A stretch of 14,106 nt of DNA. Origin: Oscillospiraceae bacterium. GTDB lineage: Bacteria; Bacillota; Clostridia; Oscillospirales; Ruminococcaceae. Below are positions 6,761 to 12,872 of the stretch, one piece after another. A program made the translations under genes and the position numbers. The stretch spans positions 1-14,106 of the forward strand of contig JAITFV010000012.1 in the NCBI GenBank assembly GCA_031281115.1, read 5' to 3'. A model generated the notes under the pieces. It was given only the letters and a program-made list of their open reading frames with translations, had not been told where the DNA came from and ran no database searches. Within the stretch, counting starts at the first letter, position 1; each line of letters starts with the position of its first letter.

Positions 6761-6937
6761 ATGGCACTTAAAATTAAACTCAAGAAATCGTTAATAGGCA
6801 GGAAAGACAGCCATATTGCGACCGCACATTCGCTCGGTCTCAAAAAAATCGGCGCGGAAACAACTCAGCCGGATAACGAAGCGACAAGAGGAAAACTCAG
6901 GCATATCTCTTATTTGGTGGAGGTAGCGGAGGTTTGA
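6761..6937 (+). CDS. rpmD: 50S ribosomal protein L30
   Basis: From ATG 6761 the product is 58 residues, typical of bacterial L30. The family pattern is ALKIKLKKSLIGRKDSHIATAHSLGLKKIGAETTQPDNEATRGKLRHISYLVEV, including the short ferredoxin-like core. The SD AAAGGAG is at 6746-6752. The upstream in-frame ATG at 6737 lacks an SD. The stop TGA (6935-6937) lies inside the left arm of the following leader element, so the element starts within the gene. Confidence 0.96.
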   Translation: MALKIKLKKSLIGRKDSHIATAHSLGLKKIGAETTQPDNEATRGKLRHISYLVEVAEV

Positions 6938-7006
6938 AATAAAATCCTCGGTTAACGAGGAAAACGTTGTTTCAAAGCGTATTCGCGAGGAAAGGACTTA
7001 GGGAAA
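6933..7006 (+). repeat. Recurring leader element, copy E (before rplO); best two-stem copy
   Basis: The outer stem pairs TTTGAAATAA (6933-6942) with TTGTTTCAAA (6967-6976), ten pairs with one U-G. The inner stem pairs TCCTCG (6945-6950) with CGAGGA (6956-6961) around GTTAA. The core ACGAGGAAAACG spans 6955-6966. The right arm TTGTTTC ends 33 bases before ATG 7007. The SD segment is GGAAAGGACTTAGGGAAA. The left arm overlaps the rpmD stop. Confidence 0.75.
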
Positions 7007-7453
7007 ATGAAATTACATGAATTATCCCCTAACAAGGGTTCAAACAAAGAAATCAAGCGCGTAGGGCGCGGGCACGGCTCCGGACACGGCAAAACAGCCG
7101 GCAAGGGTCACAAAGGTCAGTGGGCGCGTTCGGGCGGCGGCGTGAAGCCGGGCTTCGGAGGCGGTCAGACCAAGCGTATTATGCGCATACCCAAGCGCGG
7201 ATTTAACAATAAACTTTTCGCTACGGAATATGCACTTGTGAACGTCCGTGACCTTGAAAAACGCTTTGAAGCCGGTGCTGTGATTGACCCGGAAGCTATC
7301 GTGGCATGCGGGCTCATCAAAAAGCCGCTTGACGGTATTAAAATCCTCGGAACGGGCGAACTCACGAAAGCTTTCACTGTAAAAGCAGCGAAATTTTCGG
7401 AAGCCGCAAAGGCAAAAATAGAAAACGCCGGGGGAACGGCTGAAGTAGTTTAA
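7007..7453 (+). CDS. rplO: 50S ribosomal protein L15
   Basis: The 148-residue L15 is a late assembly protein of the 50S subunit. The glycine-rich N-terminal extension is clear: MKLHELSPNKGSNKEIKRVGRGHGSGHGKTAGKGHKGQWARSGGGVKPGFGGGQTKRIMRIPKRGF. The C-terminal globular part carries VNVRDLEKRFEAGAVIDPEAIVACGLIKKPLDGIKILGTGELTKAFTVKAAKFSEAAKAKIENAGG. The start ATG 7007 follows GGAAAGGACTTAGGGAAA. It is followed 26 bases later by secY, as in the classical spc operon. Confidence 0.97.
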   Translation: MKLHELSPNKGSNKEIKRVGRGHGSGHGKTAGKGHKGQWARSGGGVKPGFGGGQTKRIMRIPKRGFNNKLFATEYALVNVRDLEKRFEAGAVIDPEAIVACGLIKKPLDGIKILGTGELTKAFTVKAAKFSEAAKAKIENAGGTAEVV

Positions 7454-7479
7454 AAGCTGTTTAGGAAAGGTAAAAGTAA

Positions 7480-8796
7480 ATGTTTCAGGTTTTAAGAAAT
7501 GCGTGGAAGGTAGACGAATTACGCAAAAAAATTCTGTACACGGGTTTAATTATACTTGTGTTCAGAATCGGTTGCGCTATATTCGTGCCTTTCCTTGATA
7601 CGTCGGCGGTTCAGGGAATGCTCTCGGGCAGCGAGAATACGCTCCTCGGCTTCATGAACACCATGACGGGCGGTGCGCTCGGCAACGGTACGCTGTTCGC
7701 CCTGTCAATCATGCCGTTCATTAACGCCTCGATTATCATGCAGCTTCTTACTGTTGCGATTCCGGTGCTGGAACGTCTCAGCAAAGAAGGCGATGAAGGG
7801 CGCAAAAAAATCAATAAAATCACAAAGTTCTTGGCACTCGGCATAGGAGTTTTCCAAGCTGTTGCGTTTTATATCACTCTCAGAAACAACAACGCCGTAA
7901 TGTACACCGACGGTTTCGACGGCTTCCTCGCAATGATTACAATCGTTGGTTGTTTCACGGCGGGCGCGTCGCTGATTATTTGGCTCGGCGACCAAATCAG
8001 CGATAAAGGCATCGGCAACGGAATTTCGATGATACTTTTTGCGGGTATAGTTTCGCGGCTTCCGCTTGACATCTACGACCTTGTTATGCAAATGCGTGTA
8101 ACAGACACCGGCGGCGTTCAAAATTATGTTCTTATTCCGGTTTACCTTGCACTTTATGTCGCGATGATTGGGCTTGTTGTGCTCATGACTAACGCAGAGC
8201 GCAGAATCCCTGTGCAGTATGCGAAGCGTGTTGTCGGACGAAAAATGTACGGCGGTCAGTCCTCACATATTCCGATTAAGGTTGCGATGGCGGGCGTAAT
8301 GCCGATTATCTTCGCGATGTCGGTTATGTCGCTGCCGCAGACAGTTCTTTTCTTCTTCGGAATCGATGGTACAAATCCCGAAAGCCCGGCATTTTGGAAC
8401 ACATTTCTGCGTTACTTCAACCAAGGTTCATGGATTTACGCTGTAATTTACTTCTTCATGATTATAGGATTTAACTACTTCTATATTTCAATTCAATACA
8501 ATCCGATAGAAATCGCCAATAACCTCAAGAAAAACAACGGTGCGATTCCCGGTTATCGTCCGGGGAAACCCACATCGGATTTCATCTATAACTCGCTCTC
8601 GAAAATAACCTTAATAGGCGCGATTTTCCTCGGCTTCATCGCTATATTCCCGATTGTATTCTCGAACGTTACGAATATTCACGGAATGGCAATGGGCGGT
8701 ACCACAATGTTGATTGTAGTCAGTGTTTCGCTCGAAACAGTTCGCTCGCTCGAGGGTCAGATGATGATGCGCCACCACAAAGGATTCCTTGAATAA
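7480..8796 (+). CDS. secY: Protein translocase channel subunit SecY
   Basis: The 438-residue integral membrane protein forms the SecYEG channel for Sec-dependent export and membrane insertion. About ten hydrophobic segments are visible. The first (LYTGLIILVFRIGCAIFVPF) leads to the plug region around residues 45-65, followed by SIMPFINASIIMQLLTVAIPVLERL. The cytoplasmic loop that meets SecA and the ribosome is RRIPVQYAKRVVGRKMYGGQSSHIPIKV. Another signature is the loop with KKNNGAIPGYRPGKPT. The tail MMMRHHKGFLE is typical. The start ATG 7480 has SD GGAAAGG. All domains are present and the length is usual. Confidence 0.97.
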   Translation: MFQVLRNAWKVDELRKKILYTGLIILVFRIGCAIFVPFLDTSAVQGMLSGSENTLLGFMNTMTGGALGNGTLFALSIMPFINASIIMQLLTVAIPVLERLSKEGDEGRKKINKITKFLALGIGVFQAVAFYITLRNNNAVMYTDGFDGFLAMITIVGCFTAGASLIIWLGDQISDKGIGNGISMILFAGIVSRLPLDIYDLVMQMRVTDTGGVQNYVLIPVYLALYVAMIGLVVLMTNAERRIPVQYAKRVVGRKMYGGQSSHIPIKVAMAGVMPIIFAMSVMSLPQTVLFFFGIDGTNPESPAFWNTFLRYFNQGSWIYAVIYFFMIIGFNYFYISIQYNPIEIANNLKKNNGAIPGYRPGKPTSDFIYNSLSKITLIGAIFLGFIAIFPIVFSNVTNIHGMAMGGTTMLIVVSVSLETVRSLEGQMMMRHHKGFLE

Positions 8797-8810
8797 GCAG
8801 CAAGAATATT

Positions 8811-8840
8811 CCCTTCCGAGAAGGGGTCGGAGTGGTTTTT
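8811..8840 (+). terminator. Weak terminator or attenuator-like hairpins after secY
   Basis: Two mutually exclusive stems are possible. CCCTTC (8811-8816) can pair with GAAGGG (8820-8825). Alternatively TTCCGA (8814-8819) can pair with TCGGAG (8827-8832), with one U-G pair. The second is followed three bases later by TTTTT (8836-8840). The T-run is short, so at most partial termination is likely before adk-map. The call is tentative. Confidence 0.3.
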
Positions 8841-8843
8841 GAG

Positions 8844-8920
8844 TTTGAAACAAAATACAACTGAAACGGGAAAAACGTTGCTTTCATTCCTTGTTGGTGA
8901 AGAAAGGACTTTATGAAAAT
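8844..8920 (+). repeat. Recurring leader element, copy F (before adk)
   Basis: The left arm TTTGAAACAA (8844-8853) pairs with TTGCTTTCA (8878-8886), eight pairs with one bulged C. The core is ACGGGAAAAACG at 8866-8877. The right arm ends (8885) 35 bases before ATG 8921. The SD segment is AGAAAGGACTTTATGAAAAT. No clear inner stem of the TCCTCG type is visible. ATG-AAA-ATA-TGA (8913-8924) overlaps the adk start. Confidence 0.7.
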
Positions 8921-9553
8921 ATGAACTTAATCTTTTTGGGGGTTCCCGGTTCGGGTAAAGGCACACAAGCGGAACAAGCCAACGCAAAATATAATATCCC
9001 TGCTGTTTCAACGGGGAATATGCTCCGCGAGGCTGTGAAAAACGGCACGGAAGCGGGCTTAAAAGCGAAAACCTTCATGGACGCGGGCGACCTCGTTCCC
9101 GATGAAGTTGTAATCGGTATTCTGAAAGACCGTATTGCCCTTGACGACGCGAAATCCGGTTTCATTCTTGACGGTTTCCCCCGCACTGCCCCGCAGGCGG
9201 AAGCGCTCGAAAGAATGGGCGTAAACATTGATAAAGTTATAAACATTTATGTTGCCGACGAAAAAATAATCGCTCGTATGTCGGGAAGGCGCGTCTGCAG
9301 CGATTGCGGCGCTTCTTACCACGTAAAATACAAGCCGGTAAAAGTTGAAGGCGCTTGTGACCTTTGCAAAGGTGCGGTTGTTCTCCGTGACGATGATAAA
9401 CCCGAAACGGTACTCGCGAGACTTAAAACCTATCATGAAAAAACAGCTCCGCTTATTAAGTTTTATGAAAGCCGCGGGAAACTGCGAACTGTCGAGGGAC
9501 AGGAAGAAATAGCAGACACCACGAAGCTGACGTTTAAAGCAATTGATTCATAG
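8921..9553 (+). CDS. adk: Adenylate kinase, zinc-lid type
   Basis: The 210-residue enzyme converts AMP plus ATP to two ADP in the cytoplasm. The P-loop is GVPGSGKGT (residues 7-15). The AMP-binding part contains STGNMLREAVKNGTEAGLKAKTFMDAG and the signature FILDGFPRTAPQAE. The long LID domain carries C126, C129, C146 and C149, a structural zinc site common in Gram-positive bacteria. The C-terminal part has RLKTYHEKTAPLIKFYESRGKL. The start ATG 8921 fits family N-termini (MNLIFLGVPGSGKG). An in-frame reading from 8891 adds ten unsupported residues. It ends with TAG. Its position after secY is standard for Bacillota. Confidence 0.97.
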   Translation: MNLIFLGVPGSGKGTQAEQANAKYNIPAVSTGNMLREAVKNGTEAGLKAKTFMDAGDLVPDEVVIGILKDRIALDDAKSGFILDGFPRTAPQAEALERMGVNIDKVINIYVADEKIIARMSGRRVCSDCGASYHVKYKPVKVEGACDLCKGAVVLRDDDKPETVLARLKTYHEKTAPLIKFYESRGKLRTVEGQEEIADTTKLTFKAIDS

Positions 9554-10337
9554 ACACAGACAGCGTGAGTCCACAGTAATTGTAGTCAAAAACGCTGCTG
9601 AACTTCAAAAAATCCGAAAAGCCTGCGAGATTTCCGCGAGGGTCTTAAGGCTTGCGGGCGAGAAGGCTGTCGATGGAATGAGTACTTGGGAGCTTAACAG
9701 GATTATCGGTGAGTTTCTGCGTAATCACGGCGCGAAACCTTCGTTTTTGAATTATCACGGGTTTAGAGGAAATGCCTGTATCTCGATTAATCACGAACTC
9801 ATACACGGCATCCCCTCCAAGAAGAAAATCCTCAGAAACGGCGATATTGTTTCAGTTGATGTGGGCGCATACCTTGACGGTTGGCACGGCGATAACGCAG
9901 CAACATTCCCGGTCGGCGGGACATCCGCTCTCTCCGAAACAGCAAAGCGGCTGCTGCAGGTAACAGAGGAATGTTTGTTCGCGGCTATCAAAACCGCGCT
10001 TCCCGGAAGCAGAATCGGAGATATTTCAAATACGATTCAAACTTATTGTGAGAGCAGGGGTTTTTACGTAGTCAGAGATTATGTGGGGCACGGCATTGGC
10101 AGGGATTTGCACGAAGCACCCGACATTCCGAACTTCGGAAAGCCGGGGAAAGGACCAAGGCTTACAGCGGGAATGACCCTTTGCATTGAACCTATGGTAA
10201 ATCAGTCAACTAAAGAAACAAAGCTCTTAAACGACAACTGGACGGTTGTTGAGGGGAACGGGAATTTATGTGCGCATTTTGAGCATACAATAGTAATAAC
10301 CGAGGGACAGCCGCTTATATTAACGAAACTTGATTAA
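9543..10337 (+). CDS. map: Type I methionine aminopeptidase (start codon uncertain)
   Basis: Map removes N-terminal methionine from new proteins using two divalent metal ions. Numbering from TTG 9543 (264 residues), all five metal ligands are present: D106 and D117 in SVDVGAYLDGWHGDNAATF, H183 in YVGHGIGRDLHEAP, E216 in CIEPMV and E247 in HFEHTIVIT. The start is unclear. Family N-termini (M-I-x-x-K-x-x-x-E-I) align with IVVKNAAELQKIRKA, which begins at ATT 9579 (252 residues). The only standard in-frame start nearby is TTG 9543, which overlaps the end of adk by 11 bases. Neither site has a convincing SD. Translation may be coupled to adk, or AUU may be used. Confidence 0.92.
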   Translation: MIHRHRQRESTVIVVKNAAELQKIRKACEISARVLRLAGEKAVDGMSTWELNRIIGEFLRNHGAKPSFLNYHGFRGNACISINHELIHGIPSKKKILRNGDIVSVDVGAYLDGWHGDNAATFPVGGTSALSETAKRLLQVTEECLFAAIKTALPGSRIGDISNTIQTYCESRGFYVVRDYVGHGIGRDLHEAPDIPNFGKPGKGPRLTAGMTLCIEPMVNQSTKETKLLNDNWTVVEGNGNLCAHFEHTIVITEGQPLILTKLD

Positions 10338-10342
10338 ATGAA

Positions 10343-10591
10343 ATGGAAATGAAAACAGGTATAATTGTAAAAAGTACATCGGGGCATGATAAAGGGAGTT
10401 TCTACGTAATCGTCGGCTATAACAGCGGAAAACCGCTCATCGCAGACGGTCGCCGCAGAAAACTCGGAAAACCCAAAATAAAGAACCCGAAACATATAAA
10501 AAAAACAAACACAGCTGTCAGCATGACGGAACTGACTGATAAGAAACTGCGAAATTATTTGCACAGCTTTAATTTCCCCGAGAAGGAGTGA
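10343..10591 (+). CDS. KOW-domain RNA-binding protein (L14e-like), small
   Basis: The 82-residue basic protein sits between map and infA, where many Clostridia carry a KOW-domain protein of unknown exact role. The N-terminal KOW motif is roughly residues 5-30 ([21 protein letters not shown]), followed by [25 protein letters not shown], which resembles archaeal and eukaryotic L14e/L27e-type proteins. It probably binds rRNA or assists translation, but this is inference from fold and position. ATG 10343 or ATG 10349 could start it; neither has a strong SD. It begins five bases after map ends, and its stop overlaps the infA SD. Confidence 0.85.
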   Translation: MEMKTGIIVKSTSGHDKGSFYVIVGYNSGKPLIADGRRRKLGKPKIKNPKHIKKTNTAVSMTELTDKKLRNYLHSFNFPEKE

Positions 10592-10596
10592 ACTTT

Positions 10597-10815
10597 ATGT
10601 CAAAAGAAGATTTAATAGAAGTTGAGGGTATTATACTTGAGGCTTTACCGAACGCGACTTTTCAAGTAGAGTTGTCGAACGGGCATAAAATACTCGCTCA
10701 TGTCAGCGGGAAGCTGAGAATGAATTTTATCCGTATTCTGCCGGGGGACAAGGTGACAGTGGAGATGTCGCCCTACGACTTAACAAAAGGCAGAATAACA
10801 TGGAGAGCGAAATAA
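10597..10815 (+). CDS. infA: Translation initiation factor IF-1
   Basis: From ATG 10597 the product is 72 residues, exactly IF-1 length. IF-1 occupies the ribosomal A site during initiation and works with IF-2 and IF-3. The OB fold is seen in [71 protein letters not shown]. The SD AGAAGGAG (10581-10588) lies in the end of the KOW gene. A GTG at 10588 would add MNF, but it is part of the SD and is rejected. The infA-rpmJ neighbourhood is normal for Bacillota. Confidence 0.98.
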   Translation: MSKEDLIEVEGIILEALPNATFQVELSNGHKILAHVSGKLRMNFIRILPGDKVTVEMSPYDLTKGRITWRAK

Positions 10816-10862
10816 TTAGCAGGGAATAAGTAATAGCATTGCATTATAGGAGGGTAAAAATC

Positions 10863-10976
10863 ATGAAAGTTAGACCTTCGGTTAAGCCGATGTGTGAAAA
10901 GTGCAAAGTAATCAAGCGCAACGGCAGAGTGATGGTAATCTGTAAAGAGCCGAAACACAAACAAAGACAAGGCTGA
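10863..10976 (+). CDS. rpmJ: 50S ribosomal protein L36, zinc type
   Basis: The 37-residue product is [22 protein letters not shown] then [15 protein letters not shown]. The ligands C11, C14, C27 and H32 form the zinc site of the C+ form of L36, the smallest 50S protein, which contacts 23S rRNA in the A-site region. The start ATG 10863 follows the strong SD TAGGAGGG. It lies 47 bases after infA and before rpsM, the usual order. The short length is normal. Confidence 0.98.
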   Translation: MKVRPSVKPMCEKCKVIKRNGRVMVICKEPKHKQRQG

Positions 10977-11022
10977 TGAACAAATGACAATTTAATTATC
11001 ATTTAGAAAGGATAATAACACT

Positions 11023-11391
11023 ATGGCAAGAATTTCAGGTGTGGATTTACCCAAGGACAAGCGGGTTGAAATCGGGCTGACCTATATTTTCGGAATCGGC
11101 AGAAGAACATCAAACGATATTTTAACAGCGGCAGGCGTTAGCCCCGATACGCGGATAAAAGATTTAACCGAGGCCGACGAAGCTAAAATCCGTGAAGTTA
11201 TTGATGCGAGCTACATGGTTGAGGGTGATTTACGGCGCGAGGTTGCGCTTAATATAAAGCGCTTGGTTGAAATCAACTGTTACCGCGGTCAGCGTCACCG
11301 CAAGGGTTTACCCGTGCGTGGACAGCGAACAAGAACCAATGCGAGAACACGTAAAGGTCCCCGTAAGACGATTGCAAATAAGAAGAAGTAA
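11023..11391 (+). CDS. rpsM: 30S ribosomal protein S13
   Basis: The 122-residue S13 sits in the 30S head, contacts P-site tRNA through its C-terminal tail and forms bridges to L5. Signatures are [30 protein letters not shown] (helix-two-turn-helix), [54 protein letters not shown]. The start ATG 11023 follows AGAAAGGATAATAACACT. In the 46-base gap after rpmJ, AAATGA (10982-10987) can pair with TCATTT (10999-11004), a weak hairpin. Confidence 0.97.
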   Translation: MARISGVDLPKDKRVEIGLTYIFGIGRRTSNDILTAAGVSPDTRIKDLTEADEAKIREVIDASYMVEGDLRREVALNIKRLVEINCYRGQRHRKGLPVRGQRTRTNARTRKGPRKTIANKKK

Positions 11392-11400
11392 AAAACAAAT

Positions 11401-11474
11401 TTGAAACAATATCCTTGTGAACCGGGGAAAATGTTGTTTCGACTTGAATTAGTGCGGAAAGGACTTATTGAAAA
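11401..11474 (+). repeat. Recurring leader element, copy G (before rpsK); clear two-stem copy
   Basis: The outer stem pairs GAAACAATA (11403-11411) with TGTTGTTTC (11432-11440), nine pairs with one U-G. The inner stem pairs TCCTTG (11412-11417) with CGGGGA (11423-11428) around TGAAC, with two U-G pairs. The core CCGGGGAAAATG spans 11422-11433. The right arm ends 34 bases before ATG 11475. The SD segment is GGAAAGGACTTATTGAAAA. Confidence 0.75.
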
Positions 11475-11882
11475 ATGGCAAAGCAACAAAAAGGCGGCAA
11501 AAAGCCCGTAATACGCAGACGGCGCGAACGCAAAAATATAGAAAACGGCTCTGCTCATATCCAGTCAACGTTCAATAATACTATAGTTACCATTACGGAT
11601 TTGCAGGGTAATGCGCTTTCGTGGGCTTCGGCGGGCGGGCTTGGATTCAGAGGTTCGCGTAAATCCACTCCTTTCGCGGCGCAGTCAGCGGCTGAAACTG
11701 CGGCTAAAGCTGCTATGGAGCATGGGCTGAGAACCGTTGAAGTATACGTAAAAGGCCCCGGCTCCGGGCGCGAGGCAGCGATTCGTGCGCTTCAAGGCGC
11801 AGGGCTTGAGGTACGTATGATTAAAGACGTAACCCCGATTCCGCATAACGGCTGCAGACCGCCGAAACGGCGCAGAGTATAA
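11475..11882 (+). CDS. rpsK: 30S ribosomal protein S11
   Basis: The 135-residue S11 forms part of the 30S platform near the E-site mRNA with S7. The basic N-terminus is [21 protein letters not shown]. The core has [46 protein letters not shown]. The signature end is [46 protein letters not shown]. The start ATG 11475 follows GGAAAGGACTTATTGAAAA. Its stop TAA (11880-11882) overlaps the first base pairs of the structured rpsD leader. Confidence 0.97.
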   Translation: MAKQQKGGKKPVIRRRRERKNIENGSAHIQSTFNNTIVTITDLQGNALSWASAGGLGFRGSRKSTPFAAQSAAETAAKAAMEHGLRTVEVYVKGPGSGREAAIRALQGAGLEVRMIKDVTPIPHNGCRPPKRRRV

Positions 11883-12027
11883 CTGTTACCCATGCACCTG
11901 ACAACTGATATTTTCACTTGTCTGCTGTTAAGTGCAAGAGTAATAACAAATTTCAATCGGGTTTGTTTGCCCGATGTCGGTGCGAATCCGATAACAGTTT
12001 AAGGAACAAAATGGAGGAAATTTACTG
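11881..12027 (+). promoter_or_regulatory. Structured rpsD leader with a four-way junction; candidate S4 autoregulatory RNA
   Basis: AACTGTTA (11881-11888) pairs perfectly with TAACAGTT (11992-11999) and closes three inner helices. Arm 1 pairs TGCAC (11893-11897) with GTGCA (11932-11936), then GACAA (11900-11904) with TTGTC (11918-11922). Arm 2 pairs ATCGGG (11956-11961) with CCCGAT (11970-11975). Arm 3 pairs GTCGG (11976-11980) with CCGAT (11988-11992 region), with one G-U and a seven-base loop TGCGAAT. SD GGAGG lies at 12013-12017 before ATG 12028. S4 is known to repress its own mRNA in Bacillus and E. coli. This RNA could be the local version, but the match to a known leader is not shown. 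Confidence 0.55.
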
Positions 12028-12630
12028 ATGGCAATTGACAGGACCCCGATTTCAAAAAGGTGTAAGGCTTTAGGTTTAAGTCCCGCAGTCCTCGGCTACA
12101 CCCAGAAAAAAGAAACCAAGCGCAATAGAAATACCAACAGCAGAAAGAAAATATCCGAGTATGGGCTGCAGCTCAAAGAAAAACAAAAGCTGAAGTTCAT
12201 TTACGGCGTTTTAGAGAAGCAGTTCCACAGTTATTATGTAATCGCCACTAAGGAAAAAGGCGTTTCCGGCGAAAACCTGATTAAACTTCTCGAAACGCGT
12301 CTCGACAGTGTCGTTTTCAGAATGGGAATGGCTACAACAAGGCGCGAAGCCAGGCAGCTTGTAGGTCACGGGCATTTTACCGTGAACGGCAAGCGCGTTG
12401 ATATACCCTCATTCAGGGTGAAAGCGGGCGATGTTGTAGCGCTCAAAGAAAAAAGCAGGAAAAGCCCCAAATTCGAGCAAATCGCAGACACGAACCACGG
12501 AAGAACTTTCCCGGTGTGGCTTGATGTCAACAAAGAGACAAAAAGCGCGACTATCGTCAGAATGCCGCAGCGCGATGAACTTGATTTCGAGATTCAGGAG
12601 CATTTGGTTATAGAATTGTATTCTAAATAA
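12028..12630 (+). CDS. rpsD: 30S ribosomal protein S4
   Basis: The 200-residue S4 is a primary 16S rRNA binder, an assembly initiator for the 30S body and, in known bacteria, an autogenous repressor. The N-terminal domain starts MAIDRTPISKRCKALGLSP and has only one of the cysteines that zinc-type S4 proteins carry there, so this is the zinc-free form. The S4 RNA-binding domain (about residues 93-155) shows LETRLDSVVFRMGMATTRREARQLVGHGHFTVNGKRVDIPSFRVKAGDVV. The C-terminus ends HLVIELYSK. The start ATG 12028 has SD GGAGG and shares bases with a small TGA (TGATG). Location between rpsK and rpoA is common in Clostridia. Confidence 0.97.
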   Translation: MAIDRTPISKRCKALGLSPAVLGYTQKKETKRNRNTNSRKKISEYGLQLKEKQKLKFIYGVLEKQFHSYYVIATKEKGVSGENLIKLLETRLDSVVFRMGMATTRREARQLVGHGHFTVNGKRVDIPSFRVKAGDVVALKEKSRKSPKFEQIADTNHGRTFPVWLDVNKETKSATIVRMPQRDELDFEIQEHLVIELYSK

Positions 12631-12764
12631 TCAATTTCCCGCATATAATGTATATAGTATTGTTTTTATAATGCTATGGCGCGGGTATTTCAAATTTACA
12701 GTAGTGTTTTTCTATAATCTACCGCAATTTTGAATTATTCGTGTTAATTCCCAAATAACAAAAT
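12631..12764 (+). promoter_or_regulatory. AT-rich rpsD-rpoA gap with candidate promoters and a hairpin
   Basis: TATAAT occurs at 12644-12649, 12667-12672 and 12713-12718. The third has TTCAAA 18 bases upstream (12689-12694); the first has only TTCTAA at 17. ATAGTATT (12654-12661) pairs with AATGCTAT (12670-12677), one U-G, inside CCCGC (12638-12642) and GCGGG (12681-12685). An internal promoter for rpoA-rplQ is plausible, but none of the -35 boxes is good. No gene is visible here on either strand. Confidence 0.35.
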
Positions 12765-12872
12765 GACAACTTGCTCTGCGCAAATAATGGCTTAAGCCCG
12801 TTGTTTTAAATGCAGTGTAAGCGGTGAACGAATTTTCATATCTCGCTATTGCGAGAAAGGATTGGTGAGAAA
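12765..12872 (+). repeat. Diverged leader element (copy I) and SD-proximal hairpin before rpoA
   Basis: GACAAC (12765-12770) pairs with GTTGTT (12800-12805), enclosing the palindrome GGCTTAAGCC (12789-12798). CGTTGTT followed by AAATGCAG resembles copy D. A further hairpin pairs TCTCGC (12841-12846) with GCGAGA (12851-12856) around TATT, and its last bases are the first bases of the SD GAGAAAGGA (12853-12861). The canonical GGGGAAAACG core is missing, and the right arm lies 67 bases before the start codon instead of about 35. Membership in the family is uncertain. Confidence 0.35.

Noticed and set aside
11881..11999. A tRNA gene in the rpsK-rpsD gap
   Set aside because: The acceptor and T-arm-like ends are suggestive, but the region is 119 bases long, has no proper D-arm or anticodon arm and no CCA end. 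A structured mRNA leader is more likely.
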